Below are positions 46,453-57,480 of a DNA stretch of 64,000 nt, piece by piece. The stretch is taken from positions 67,450,001-67,514,000 of the forward strand of contig NC_071671.1 in assembly GCF_028554725.1 (NCBI RefSeq), written 5' to 3'. The stretch is from Zeugodacus cucurbitae. Lineage: Eukaryota > Arthropoda > Insecta > Diptera > Tephritidae. A program made the translations under genes and the position numbers. Below the pieces are notes generated by a model, which had not been told where the DNA came from, ran no database searches, and saw nothing but the letters and a program-made list of their open reading frames with translations. How positions within the stretch are numbered: position 1 is the first letter of the stretch; every line of letters begins with the position of its first letter.

Positions 46453-46795
46453 TATTATATTATAATACGCATCCAAAAGTGATAGATTGACAGAGACAAT
46501 TTTACAAAAAAAAAAATATTGTGCAAAATATTAATAAAAATTTCTAAAAATATTAAAAACAATAAAAAAATAATATTATAATACCCATCCAAAAGTGATA
46601 GATTGACAGAGACAATTTTACAAAAAAAAAAATATTGTGCAAAATATTAATAAAAATTTCTAAAAATATTAAAAACAATAAAAAAATAATATTATAATAC
46701 CCATCCAAAAGTGATAGATTGACAGAGACAATTTTACAAAAAAAAAAAATATTGTGCAAAATATTAATACAAATTTCTAAAAAATATTAAAAACA
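46453..46795 (+). repeat. three tandem 116 bp units in the B5 leader
   Basis: CATCCAAAAGTGATAGATTG recurs at 46470, 46586 and 46702, a constant period of 116 bases, with almost no differences. Each unit contains ATTGTGCAAAATATTAATA, which occurs once just before the start codons of B3 and B4. The leader of B5 has therefore been expanded. No ATG lies inside the units; a short upstream frame (46418-46465) precedes them. Confidence 0.85.
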
Positions 46796-46822
46796 AATTA
46801 TAAAAACAACATAACAAGAAGT

Positions 46823-48322
46823 ATGGAACCGCTACCAATTCTTTCAAGGGCTCAACTCGAAGCCGAGAATGAGATGATGATGAAGGCAAAAGAACCAGAA
46901 GACATCGCACCACTCATAGAGATATGGTTGGTAGAATATAAAGACATACCAGCAATGGTACATGGAGAACTCAGTGCGGCAGTGCGAGAAACTCTTGAAG
47001 GCAAATATAAATCAGCACAGAGAATAGCGATAATATTGCAAAAGCGAGCCAAAAAGCGGCAGCGTGGAGAACTTAATAAGATGCGGAATGAGCATCTGTT
47101 CGATGAGTTTAAACGAGTTAAGGCACATTTGGAGGAAGCGCTCAAAATCATAAGCGACGTTAAAGAGAGAAATGAATTATTGCAACAACTATTTGATAAT
47201 CAGAATGTACCGACGACGAGAAATGATGAAATGCATGTTACGGGGTCAACAACAAGCCCGACGAGTTGGCCAAACGAAAACAACACGCCGAATCGCAACA
47301 CTTACGTAAACGCCGATCCACGTAAACGTGTGCTGAGAGAAATGAATAGAGAAGCTGAATTGAATAGAGAAGCTAAGCGACGCGAAATCTCAACAAATGT
47401 GCAATCAAGTAGAACCGAAGTTCACGTAGAACCTATGAATGAAAATGGCGTGAGTGCTATACAATCCGAAGTTCACGTAGAACCTAGAAATGAAAATGAA
47501 GTGAGTGCTATACAATCTATACAATCCGAAGTTCACGTAGAACCTATGAATGAAAATGAAGTGAGTGCTGAACAATCTATACAATCCGAAGATCACGCAG
47601 AACCTATGAATGAAAATGAAATGAGTGCTACACAATCTATACAATCCGAAGATCACGTAGAACCTATGAATGAAAATGAAGTTAGTGCTGCACAAGAAAT
47701 TATTGTTAACAGCAACAACATCATAAATGTAGTGAGTGACAGCGAAGAAATTGTGATCGATAACTTGGATGACATTGAAATGGTTGCTGCATATGTTACT
47801 GTCTCCACAAGTCCGGAAACTGAGCTCGTTAATATGAACATTGCGGAAAGTGATCGTACTGCCACTATGAGTACACCAACACCTGCTCCATCGCCACCAC
47901 TGGCAGCATCAACGCCAAAACGACGCCAATGGCAGTACGTCTCATCGCGCAATGATGAGAACGCTGTGCCCTGCATAGTGATTGGTCCGAATGGCACAAA
48001 AGTACCCACCGAAAAATTTGAAGCCATTTCATTCATGTCTTCGTCTGCGGCCACTCGCAGCTTACTTTGCATGATTTTTCCGGAGCAGGTTCTAGCCACA
48101 CATACACTTAGTGGTAAGCCTTCGCCAGCATTTTTGGCAAACGATCGTGTACGCCCGCAAAAGGGTCAATTGGATCCGAAAAAGGTTGAGGATATCATAC
48201 ATTGTGTGATGACACTCACTGGTTGCACCGATAAAGCGGTTCGCATGACAATTACCACTAAATGTGCCGATAGCACAAAAAAGTTTAGACGCCTCAGCAT
48301 GACTCCAAGGCGCAGTGAGTGA
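46823..48322 (+). CDS. B5: BEN-domain protein with internal repeats
   Basis: 499 residues from the ATG at 46823 (MEPLPILSRAQ). Residues 1-78 are the shared N-terminal domain (EPEDIAPLIEIWLVEYKDI, GKYKSAQRIAIILQ). Residues 80-125 are charged and possibly coiled-coil (KRVKAHLEEALKIISDVKER). The basic motif DPRKRVLREMNREA is at 165-178. Residues 198-291 contain five repeats of a 17-20 residue unit, consensus SE(V/D)HVEPMNENEVSA followed by IQ. IINVVSDSEEIVI at 300-312 resembles a SUMO-interacting motif. The BEN domain covers 385-490: VIGPNGTKVPTEKF, AATRSLLCMIFP, LATHTLSGKPSPAF, GQLDPKKVEDIIHC, TITTKCADSTKKFRRLS. It is intronless, with promoter motifs of early zygotic type. It is the best-preserved member for the BEN domain. 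Likely a nuclear, sequence-specific DNA-binding repressor or boundary factor, inferred from the family only. Confidence 0.85.
   Translation: MEPLPILSRAQLEAENEMMMKAKEPEDIAPLIEIWLVEYKDIPAMVHGELSAAVRETLEGKYKSAQRIAIILQKRAKKRQRGELNKMRNEHLFDEFKRVKAHLEEALKIISDVKERNELLQQLFDNQNVPTTRNDEMHVTGSTTSPTSWPNENNTPNRNTYVNADPRKRVLREMNREAELNREAKRREISTNVQSSRTEVHVEPMNENGVSAIQSEVHVEPRNENEVSAIQSIQSEVHVEPMNENEVSAEQSIQSEDHAEPMNENEMSATQSIQSEDHVEPMNENEVSAAQEIIVNSNNIINVVSDSEEIVIDNLDDIEMVAAYVTVSTSPETELVNMNIAESDRTATMSTPTPAPSPPLAASTPKRRQWQYVSSRNDENAVPCIVIGPNGTKVPTEKFEAISFMSSSAATRSLLCMIFPEQVLATHTLSGKPSPAFLANDRVRPQKGQLDPKKVEDIIHCVMTLTGCTDKAVRMTITTKCADSTKKFRRLSMTPRRSE
47414..47695 (+). repeat. five in-frame 51-60 bp repeats in B5
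   Basis: The first unit is 51 bp and later ones are 60 bp, differing in the added Q-S-I (CAATCTATA). All keep GAACCTA(T/G)(A/G)AATGAAAAT. The motif IQSEDHA inside the units corresponds to the single IQCEDHAA of B3 and TQSADHAA of B2, so the array grew from one ancestral motif. Confidence 0.85.
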
Positions 48323-48465
48323 ATGCAAAATATGAGGAGAAACGAACTGTATATATTTGTATTTGTATATGTATATGTGATGTAAATAAGATTTGTATAT
48401 ATAGATGTAGTTTTTATAGTAGTTTATATTGTATATTCCATTTTTTATAATAATATTACTTTATC

Positions 48466-48471
48466 AATAAA
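48466..48471 (+). other. poly(A) signal of B5 (AATAAA)
   Basis: AATAAA about 145 bases after the stop, with a TTTG-rich stretch after it. Confidence 0.5.
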
Positions 48472-48474
48472 AAT

Positions 48475-49079
48475 TTGTACATAGACTCCAAAATTTGTTT
48501 GAAATTTTTGTCACGGAGGTATGGGTTTTGACTTAGATTATGGGTTTCTGTGTGTTGTCATTATTAAAGTCATGATCTTCTTTTTAAAATGTCTAAACAA
48601 GCCGGAAATCAATTTTTCTCACTTTCTTCCAAAATCCATGAATTCGAATTAGAGCTTTCCTCAATTCCTTTTCCTTTTTATATTCAAAAGATAACAGTTT
48701 AATTCTACTTTCTGCAGTTTCGAGAGTTATATTGACATACCAAGGCACCTAATTTTGGTCGCTAACAAACCCCTTCTTGGTAAAGATACAATAATCAACT
48801 ACGTAAAAAGCTCGAAAAGAGAGTATGTAGAAAACAACAGCAAAAACACAAGAAGCTCTCTTTCCGCGCCAACATTTTTAATGCACGGTCAGTCAAGCAA
48901 TTACAGAAAATAAATTATGAAATAAAAACTTTACTAACTGCATTAGAATACCCACTGAGGGCACGGCCCTTGCACAAGAACAATAAAACAGCAAAATAGT
49001 TTGCTGTTTTTCAGCAGCAGCACGTAAAGTTTGGACAAAGGAAATACGTAAAACTCAAAGTAAGTAAACAAAATGTAGT
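48475..49079. other. no gene recognised
   Basis: AT-rich intergenic sequence after the BEN cluster. Confidence 0.5.
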
Positions 49080-49932
49080 GAACTTCGGCGACCCATCTCG
49101 TTCACTTCCTCGCCCATCACTGGACGTTTCGCTTATATTCGGCCAATTTCCATTTCTTTCGGCCCACACTCCTCAAAATTCCCACTTTTATTCTGTATTT
49201 TTTTCGTTTCTTTGAAGTTCAATTACGAATGCGCGCTGCCGCTAAAACTGGATCCCTGCGTTCCGCTACCTTTTTTAGAAACTCGATTCACATCAACCGC
49301 GCAGTTGACCGACTCGCTTAACTTTTTCGCGCGGCTACTTTGCGCATCGTTCTCACTTGTTTACTCGTTGTGACGAGTGAGTGCAGTGTCGCAGTTCGTG
49401 AATGGTTGTTTTGACTGACAGCGAGCACTTGCGTTGCCAACTACGCGTACGAAAATCGACAGACCGCGCATTGTGGCCATAGCGGAAATTAAGTAAATTT
49501 TCGTGCTGTTAGCCATTGCGGTGTGCTTCATCCGCCGCTCTTAACGGTATTTCGCAACGTTCCCTCCACTCATTCAACTCTCCTCCACATTGCTACCGGA
49601 GCAAATGTATTGAGCTGTTGTCCTGCAAGTGACTGTCGCTGCGTGCCTCGACAAACCTCTGTGGGCGTGCTGTTTGTTCTTGGCGCAGGCCGAAAATAAG
49701 TTACAATATTAAATATTCCAAACACATAGCCATCAAGGGCGAATTTAAGGCAACACTGTGCTTCTGTTCATGCGTGTGCACTGTGTGTGTCACAAAATTG
49801 GTAGCGAAATTGTGTGAATAAGAAAGAGAATAAGAAAGGTAGCAAAAATATGGAAAAATTGCGTAGCTTTTAATTTTCTGAATTTTTTTTCTTTTTTTCT
49901 GTAAATGAAAGCGTGTCTTCGGTATGCGAGCG
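49080..49932 (+). promoter_or_regulatory. candidate promoter and non-coding first exon ending in a strong splice donor
   Basis: A GC- and CpG-richer stretch (49240-49700) stands out from its surroundings. It includes initiator-like GTCGCAGTTCGTG near 49390. After an AT-rich leader the sequence reads GCGAGCG|GTGAGTATGAG, with the GT at 49933, a near-ideal 5' splice site. This would fit a first exon spliced over a long intron to an exon beyond the window. No coding frame supports it. Confidence 0.35.
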
Positions 49933-52900
49933 GTGAGTATGAGACACAGCAGATAATTAAAAATTCTGTTTATTATTATTTATGTAAATTTCGGCGCGTA
50001 TTCTTCTGTGCACATATTTGTCGGAAAGGTACGAAGGAAAAGGCACGTTTTAAGCAGTGAAATGAGCCATTTCGATAAGACTGCTCATTCGATTCTGAAG
50101 ACCTTTGTCCTACTTATATAGGGAAATGTTTGAGGAGATTTTTGTACCAGTAAGAGAGCTTGCGCCATAAATACGGTGAGTATTGCTTATATGGTAAGTA
50201 TAAAGCGAATAATGGAGCTTTAAAATAAAATTTAAATGCACTAATTAAAAAATTGGTATAAGTGCGAATCGAACGTACAACTGGTATAAATGTATTAAAC
50301 TGGTATAAAATCTCAATAATTGAATAGTAAGTAATAGTTAAGAATGACTTTATTGTTATTTTTTTGACGATAAAGTATAGCTTAGAAAAAGTTTATCTAC
50401 TCACAGAAGGGTTTGAGAAATCGCTTAGTATAAGTAAATATTTTAGTGGCCTAAACAATCGACTTACAAATAAAAAATCATTATCTAATAAAAACTATTC
50501 GGCAACAACAACAAAACAAGTATTTACTTCAGCCAAATTTTATTTAATTTTCCTTTCTTAAACTCCAATCACCAACTCAGCCAAACTCTTCAACACCAGC
50601 TCAGTTTAATTTGTTTTTATTGTCTTTGGCTAACTTGCTGGTGTTTACTCAATTCTGGTAGCTGTGGCATTGACTGTGGCTGAAATAACTCAAAACTCGG
50701 CAAAATGTCAAAACACAAACAACAAAAATAACAAAATTTTAAACACAGATTTATACGCAAGTCGAGACAAGTTTTCACACGCGTTTCCTAATTTTCAGGG
50801 TTGCCTTTGTTGAATTGCTAATATATTAATTTCGGTTGCACACTTTGTGAAACTTTTCTGTGCGCTTTTTGTGGGCAACGCCATTGAAATTGAACTTTAT
50901 AGCTTTGCATTTGTTGTAATTACTTGTTGTTGGCACTCTTTCGGCGCTTGCAACATAATTATTTTCATAACCCCCCACGTTTCTTTAATGCAAAGTAGCT
51001 GTCATTTTTCATTGGTATAATTGAAATTTTTAGTCAATTATATACGCCATGAATTGATGGGGAAAAGTTTGCGCACGATTACGCCGTGGCGCACCACTTT
51101 TTTTTGTATTTTCAGCTTTCTTACTTATTCGCCTGCGTTTTATTCTTTAGAAAGTGAAAAGGAGTGTAAAACAGTGAAAATGCGCAATGTTGTGTGCAAC
51201 AACAACAACACAGATGTGTTAATTTCACGAAGCAGTTAATGGCGACTGAGCAGGCAGTGAATATACTGTGCGAGGGCGATTTCAATAAATACATTTATTT
51301 ATTTGCGTTTAAGCAAATGTATGCACAAGCAAGGGTTGCGCGCAACTGGCGACTGTAGGCCATGTTACACAAGCGAAGTAAGTGCGTTTGCTTGCTCACT
51401 TCTTCTTCCGGCTGTTCCTTTGTGGTTTTTCGACTTTTATACAACAACACTTCTTCGCTGTGCCTCGCTCTCACTCTCTCTCTGCTCCGCTTGGCCGCAG
51501 AAAAATGCGTGATTTATGCGCTTTGTTAAATTTTATATTGTATAATCAGTCATTTACTTCCACTCCACTCGTCGCTGCCCTTTATACACTTCAATGATTT
51601 CGAGTGTTTCGGGTTTGTGTTTTTTTTTTGTTTTTGCCTCAACTTGCGCCTCGTATTTACATGTTAAGCATGAGTTATTATTTTTTCTTTCATTCCTACT
51701 GGCTTTTACGCATTTATGAAAAATAAGCGTCATAGCCTTAGCATAAAATCATTTATTTCTTTGTATATGCGTAGTGTAGCAACAACAAAAGACAAATTAC
51801 ACACGCCATGACTATCTGACAATGCGCTGCGTCTAAGGAGACAAATAAGCTTTCGGGAAAAAAGCTTCAATAAGATGACTGTGATTATTTTTATGATAAT
51901 GACAATAGTATTTGTAGATTTTGAGCATTGTTTGTCGTGCTTTATATAAAATAGTCATTAAAATTATGAGTAATTGAAACGAATTTGTTTAATAAGTGCA
52001 ACAAAAACTTTTTGGACTCGAAAATCGAAGATAATAACTTGAAAGGTCATAGTTCAAAACCAATATTGATAAAAGTTGCTTCCTGAAATACCGATTTTAG
52101 CTTTTTTAGGTGTCAATATTGATTATGAAAGCTTTGAAACATTCCTCAACTTCATTCATATTGCACCTTTATCTGAGCTTGGTATATAACTTTCATTAAT
52201 ATAACCTCACTTCATCAGACTATAACTCTTCTTTCAACAAATTCTTCCAAACCAATCATTTCTATGTATAATATTAATTTATTTCCTTTATTTTCACTTT
52301 ATATACAGACATTTCTTTGACACAACACTCTAGTGTATTTATGAAAAAAACACTGATATGCACTAGTATCGCTTCACAATAACTAATAGGCTAGGAGCGC
52401 TGTCAGCTTAATGTCCAATATGCTGCAAGAACAGTTTTCTAAATATTGAAGACATACGTTCTCTACACACCTGTGTGCATATATAGCAATAAATATGTTA
52501 ACAACAACATTTGGCTTGTCTCACATTTATAACGAACTTCATTACAAACGAAATATAATGTTACTCATACGCCCCATCACTTACGACAAATACGACATGT
52601 GACTGTAAACCTAGCAAAATTTATTGCTTATATACCACAAAGCAGTGTATATGAACTGAGTATGGTATTTTATTTTAGCTGCTGTCAATGTGACAAGTCA
52701 TTTCCGGCAACATAAATACACACATACTCACTTGAGGGCAAACACTTAGCCTCATACAACAATAGAGATTTCTGCGGTTGAGAACATGAAAAATTACTGC
52801 AGTCTTAGATTTTCTATGGCTTTTACAATTATTTTTTGTTTTTTTTTTTTGTAATGCTTGTGCTGCCTGGTCAAACCATAGAAATGGGCATTGTTGTTGC

Positions 52901-55900
52901 AACATTTATATTTTCAATAGCGCATCGGTCTTTCATTTGGCCTTTTGAAGTGCATTTTGCTTGGGTGTGATTGTGAGAAATGTTTTGTTATTTAATACCA
53001 TAGCAATGACTGCATAAAGGTATAAAATGCAGGTATGTGTGCTACAGCTGTCAGATAGTGATAGTCAAAATTGGTTAGAAAATACAGGGAATTCAGATTA
53101 AAATTTTAAAGAATGAATTCAAATTGAGTTCAATCTAATAAGAAATATTTTCTGGTTAGTAAATTTTTCTGAAAATATATATTTAATGATATTTTAAGTC
53201 TTCTAAATTCAGATTGAAATTAATTTTCAATTTCCAGGACAAAAGAATAGTTGCCACGACTCTTTTTGACTCATTTTTCTAGAAGCAGCGATTTTTCTCC
53301 AAGGAATAGGAACTCTAATGACAAAATTTTCTTTCATACGCCCTAAAAAAGGGTCCAGAAAACTGCCAGCACCCATTCAATGAATATGAACTCACTCTTA
53401 AGCGCACCATTCGCTTGCCTTATTTCTTCTACGACAACACTTCGCCTCCAAAATAAAGCAATCACGAGAAGAAGAAGTATTTTAAAACGAAATACTTTTC
53501 GAAACGTCAACAGCATAAGCACCAAGTGTGATGACTGTGATCACACTAAACAACAAAAAAAATGCACGAAATTACAATTAAGCAACCAAAAAGCGTTAAA
53601 GAAGGGTGAAAGGGGGAGCGGAAGTGTGCAAATGTGTTGCGTTGAACGCAAATTAATTACGAAACTATGCAACACAAAGGCAAATACGCCAAATATATAA
53701 CAGCAACTATGCAAAGCACAAGTATGTTGTTGCTTTTTTTGTTGCACACGCAAGCATGCAACAGCAATAAAAGCACAAAATAAAGGGAAATCAAAATGAA
53801 ATTGCTAAGGAGTTGAAATGGCGCATAAAAATGCATATGTATGTGTAAGTGTATGTGTGTGGCTGTGTGCTTGACTTTGAGTTGCCAACATCAAAAGTGG
53901 CATGCTGCAACTATGAGACATGCCACACGCGGCATGACTTGCACGAGTGCGCAGCAAGGTGAACGTCGCGTTGGCGGAGAGCACCTGGAAGATGAGACGC
54001 TAGGACGCGACCCGACACACACATGTGGGGTTTGTCAAGGCGACGTACTTCAGTTTATTTCATATTTTTTTTTTTTGTTGCACTTTGGTATGCTTGCAAC
54101 ATTTTTTTAGTACAACAACTGCTACCGTGTCTTGACGTTGTGCCAACAACAGCGAACATGCCCACAAGGACCTCGCAGCGGGCGTGTCGCTGCGCTACGC
54201 AGACAAGGCACTTGCCACACACCGTCTCGCATGCCACCACTACCCACCTGCCGCAGCGTTGCAAGTTATTGCCGCTTGCCAATGCCAGCTCGCTTCTTTG
54301 TATTTACTAATCTACTTTTTACATTCTCCATTTGCCAGCTTATATCTAACGGCTGCTGTTGCAACTTTGACTGTTGGCTTCTGCCACCTGGCATCTAGCG
54401 GCTGGTGGCTGGTGGCTAGCCACGGGGCTTACTACAACAACAGCAAATTACCAAACTATGCAAAGTTGTGATTACAAAGTAGGCGAAAATTAAAACACAC
54501 AACAATGTGTGTTGAACGTTCGCCTTGCAACATTGTTGCCAGTAACCTAAATACCCCAGCTGGGATGTTGCGTGTCACTCTGTGGCGCCTTCAGCACAAC
54601 GTTGCTCTGTAATTTGCGCGCTCCGCACTCGTCTAGGCTTAACTTACTTAGCACTCGCTGTAAGTGCCTTTGCGTGCTGCCACTTCGAAGCACACACCCA
54701 CACACACACAAACAAACTCCGAAAAGCAGTTCGTAAGCAAGCAACCTTGCCACCTTCGTTCTTTTGCGGCCACATTCGCTCTCTTCGTGTTGGTCCGTTG
54801 GTCACGTCGCCGGCTCGCTGGCGTGCTTGGTTGCACCGTAAATTTTTGGCAGTGCCGCACACTCTGCGGTTCAGTGACTTGTGCCACCCAGAACGCCTGT
54901 CTGCCTGCCTGCCTGCCATCTTACTGCTGTAATGGTTGCACAACTCGCCGTTCGTTGGCTGTTACTTTTCACTAGTGTCTTGCCACTTGAAACTTGCCTT
55001 CTGCCGCGCGGCAACATAATCTGCTGCCAATTAGTTTGGCGTAAATGAAAATAAACGCTTCTTTGTGTTAGTCGCAATTGCGCTACCAGGTCTCTTCGTT
55101 GACACAGTGGTCTTGTCTGGTCAATGCCAGAGAATTGACATTCGGTTTGGTGGCCATAAAGCGGAAAATTGTCTCCGTGCACAGTGCAAAGGTCGTGCGA
55201 GCGCGTGTGGCTTCTGTCGCTTATTTGATTTGCCTCTGTTTCTTCTTCATGAAGTACTGCTTTTAAAATGCCACCTGAACTCATCTGCTGGTTGTGGAGG
55301 AAATTGCTGTTTAATTTATTTATATTAATGTCAATAAGGTTCCTTTAAGCACTAATTAGTGTGATAGAATACAATTCAAGTTTAAAAAGATTTAAATTAA
55401 TTTAAAAATTCTTATTTTTATTATTTATGTGTTGCATCCAAGAAATAGAGGATCTCATAACCTCAAAAGACTGTTGAGTTGCTGAATATCTAATGTATAT
55501 TTTTTTTAGTTTAGAAGAGCTTTAGGTTCAGCGTTCTGAAAGGCAATCGCTATTGAGAAAAAACTTTTTTCATAAATTGTATTTAGTTTTGACAACAACA
55601 ATAACCATTTTCACGTTTTAATTCATTCCTTATAAGTATATTCTCTTACAACAAAAAACACAAATCAATTTAAAAATGGGTTATATGGTATACATCAAAA
55701 TTTTTGGAATGACGAGTAAGCGATTGGTCGCACTAAAATCGGAAATAATTCGGCTTAATATTTAACCCTTGAGCGGCTATTTTCGTACACGGATGGACAG
55801 TGACACCACTTCGGTTAGTCGTTTTATCAAAAACAAGTATAATAATAAATTGGACAAATGCATACCGATTCTAAAGTGTTGTTGGCACTACATGTGATGA

Positions 55901-55903
55901 TTG
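49933..55903. other. no gene recognised; possible intron
   Basis: Long sequence with T- and CAACAA-rich low complexity. The GC-richer interval 53830-55320 has many overlapping open frames on both strands (up to 137 codons at 54871-55284 minus), but none has a domain, conserved motif or consistent codon bias. Probably non-coding. Confidence 0.45.
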
Positions 55904-56350
55904 TGAGGTGTGTTCAAAAAATAGCGGGAATTTAAAAATTTTCAATTACCCATAAGTCCAATTGTAATTTTAGTTATTACTTCAGCGATTTTCCTTTGCT
56001 AAAAGCTCACACTTCGTTGTTTGTTCGGGAATCCTTGACCAAACACAATACTATAACGATGCTCCTGCCTCCATATTTGCCAGATTAGACTTCGTATGAC
56101 TTTTTCCTATTTCCACAAAAAAAAAATAACCTTTAAGAGTCGTCGTTTCACAAGCGTACGGGAAATTGCTGAAAGAGCCAAAGGCAATCCCAAAAATCGA
56201 GTTTGTGATATGCTTCGACAATGGGAGGATGTCATAAGTGCATGATATCGAATGGTAATTATTTTAAAAGCAAAGAAATTAATGTAGACAAATCAACAAC
56301 TTTTTTTTCCAGAAGACGAAAATTACAGTTATTTTATTTAACACACCTCG
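55904..56350 (+). mobile_element. degenerate mariner, second type, both ends kept
   Basis: The left end TGAGGTGTGTTCAAAAAATA and GCGGGAATT is matched inverted at the right by TTATTTAACACACCTCG, followed by TA. The coding remnant is riddled with stops (SHFVVCSGILDQTQYYNDAP). Confidence 0.75.
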
Positions 56351-56582
56351 TAAAAGTATATTTGAGTATGCAAATACACAATATGAAGACGTTTTATTCT
56401 GAGAAAAATTTCCAAGTAGCTATAGTACAGAGCATCGGTCAAGCAACAATCAGCAGCCCACTTGGTCAACCGATATTTCTACCAAAATCATCAAATTCGA
56501 CAGTATTTGCATAGACGTTCCATCAATCACAGGCACATACAAAATATGTGCAAATAAATATTTCTCCATATGAATTTGAATG
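56351..56582 (+). repeat. host tandem repeat, left copy (flanks M2)
   Basis: GTATATTTGAGTATGCAAAT and AATATGAAGACGTTTTATTC recur with changes at 57311-57480, and both copies end near CCATATGAA(T/G)TTGAATGTA. Without the mariner between them they would be tandem, with a period of about 230 bases. Confidence 0.7.
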
Positions 56583-57308
56583 TACGAGGGCTGCTACATA
56601 TATTTCTGGCCTAGGCAACACTAAGTGTTACCAGGTGCAATCTGACATTTCCATTGGAAAGTTTGACATTTTTTAGCATACCATCACTTAGAACGTTTTG
56701 TCATTTAATCGTGAATTGTTTTATTTACAGGGAATTAAAAAATCCATCTCGGCCAAAAAATGAAATTAACTCGTGAACATTTTCGTGCGATAATTTTTCA
56801 CAACTTTCGACGTGGATTATCGCGACAAGAGTGCATCGATGAACTAAAATCTTTGTATGGCTATGAAGCACCATCCTATAGCACTGTGAAAAACTGGTAC
56901 AACGAATTCAATCGTGGCCGACGCTCGCTCAAAGACGAATTCCATGAAGGTCGTCCAAAAACAGGCGTTGTGCCCAAAATCATCGATGCCGTACGTGAAC
57001 TGATAATGCAAGACCGTCATGTAACATACCTTCAGATAGAGGCATGCCTATGCATTTCTCCCACCAGCATACATTCGATATTGCATGAACACCTGGCCGT
57101 AAAAAAGGTTTGTTCTCGTTGGATCCCGCACAATTTGACAATCGCTCAAAAAAAAGGCTCAAAAAAAGTGCTTCGAAAATTGGTTTGAGCGCATGCAAAA
57201 GTGTATAAATCTTGATGGAGAATATTTTGAAAAACAATAAAACCATTTTCGTTGATAAATATTCCTATTTTCATTACTAGGCCAGAAATATATATAGCAG
57301 CCCTCGTA
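56583..57308 (+). mobile_element. internally deleted mariner (M2)
   Basis: TA-flanked element with TIRs CGAGGGCTGCTACATATATT and TATATATAGCAGCCCTCG. It has the same internal deletion as M1, so both derive from one non-autonomous founder that was mobilised in trans. Confidence 0.85.
56760..57188 (+). CDS. mariner transposase N-terminal fragment (HTH domain only)
   Basis: 142 residues from ATG. Residues 1-125 cover both helix-turn-helix units and extend further than in M1, through VKKVCSRWIPHNLTIAQK, the WxPH motif that precedes the catalytic domain in mariners. After it the frame continues out of register (GSKKVLRKLV) across the deletion junction, and the original C-terminus (KCFENWFERM) is encoded in another frame. 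It has no DDE residues. The frame has stayed open, like that of M1, although the proteins cannot catalyse transposition. Whether this reflects youth or function cannot be told here. Confidence 0.7.
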   Translation: MKLTREHFRAIIFHNFRRGLSRQECIDELKSLYGYEAPSYSTVKNWYNEFNRGRRSLKDEFHEGRPKTGVVPKIIDAVRELIMQDRHVTYLQIEACLCISPTSIHSILHEHLAVKKVCSRWIPHNLTIAQKKGSKKVLRKLV

Positions 57309-57480
57309 TAGGTATATTTAAGTATGCCAATACCCAATATGAAGACATTTTATTCTGAGAAAACAACCATACAGCAGTCTACTTGATCAACTGAAATTTC
57401 TACCAAAATCATAAAATTCGACATGCACATACATATTTTTCAGAGCAAATAAATATTTTTCCATATGAAGTTGAATGTAT
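57309..57480 (+). repeat. host tandem repeat, right copy (flanks M2)
   Basis: The partner of 56351-56582, with several substitutions and short indels, so older than the LINE-flanking repeat at 2.3-4.8 kb. Confidence 0.7.

Noticed and set aside
50255..50285. GTGCGAATCGAACGT, reminiscent of a tRNA T-arm
   Set aside because: No acceptor stem, D-arm or anticodon arm can be fitted around it.
54000..55300. GC-richer interval with many open frames, possibly a gene
   Set aside because: Frames overlap on both strands, contain Cys/Arg/Thr-rich low-complexity runs, and show no domain or ordered exon signals.
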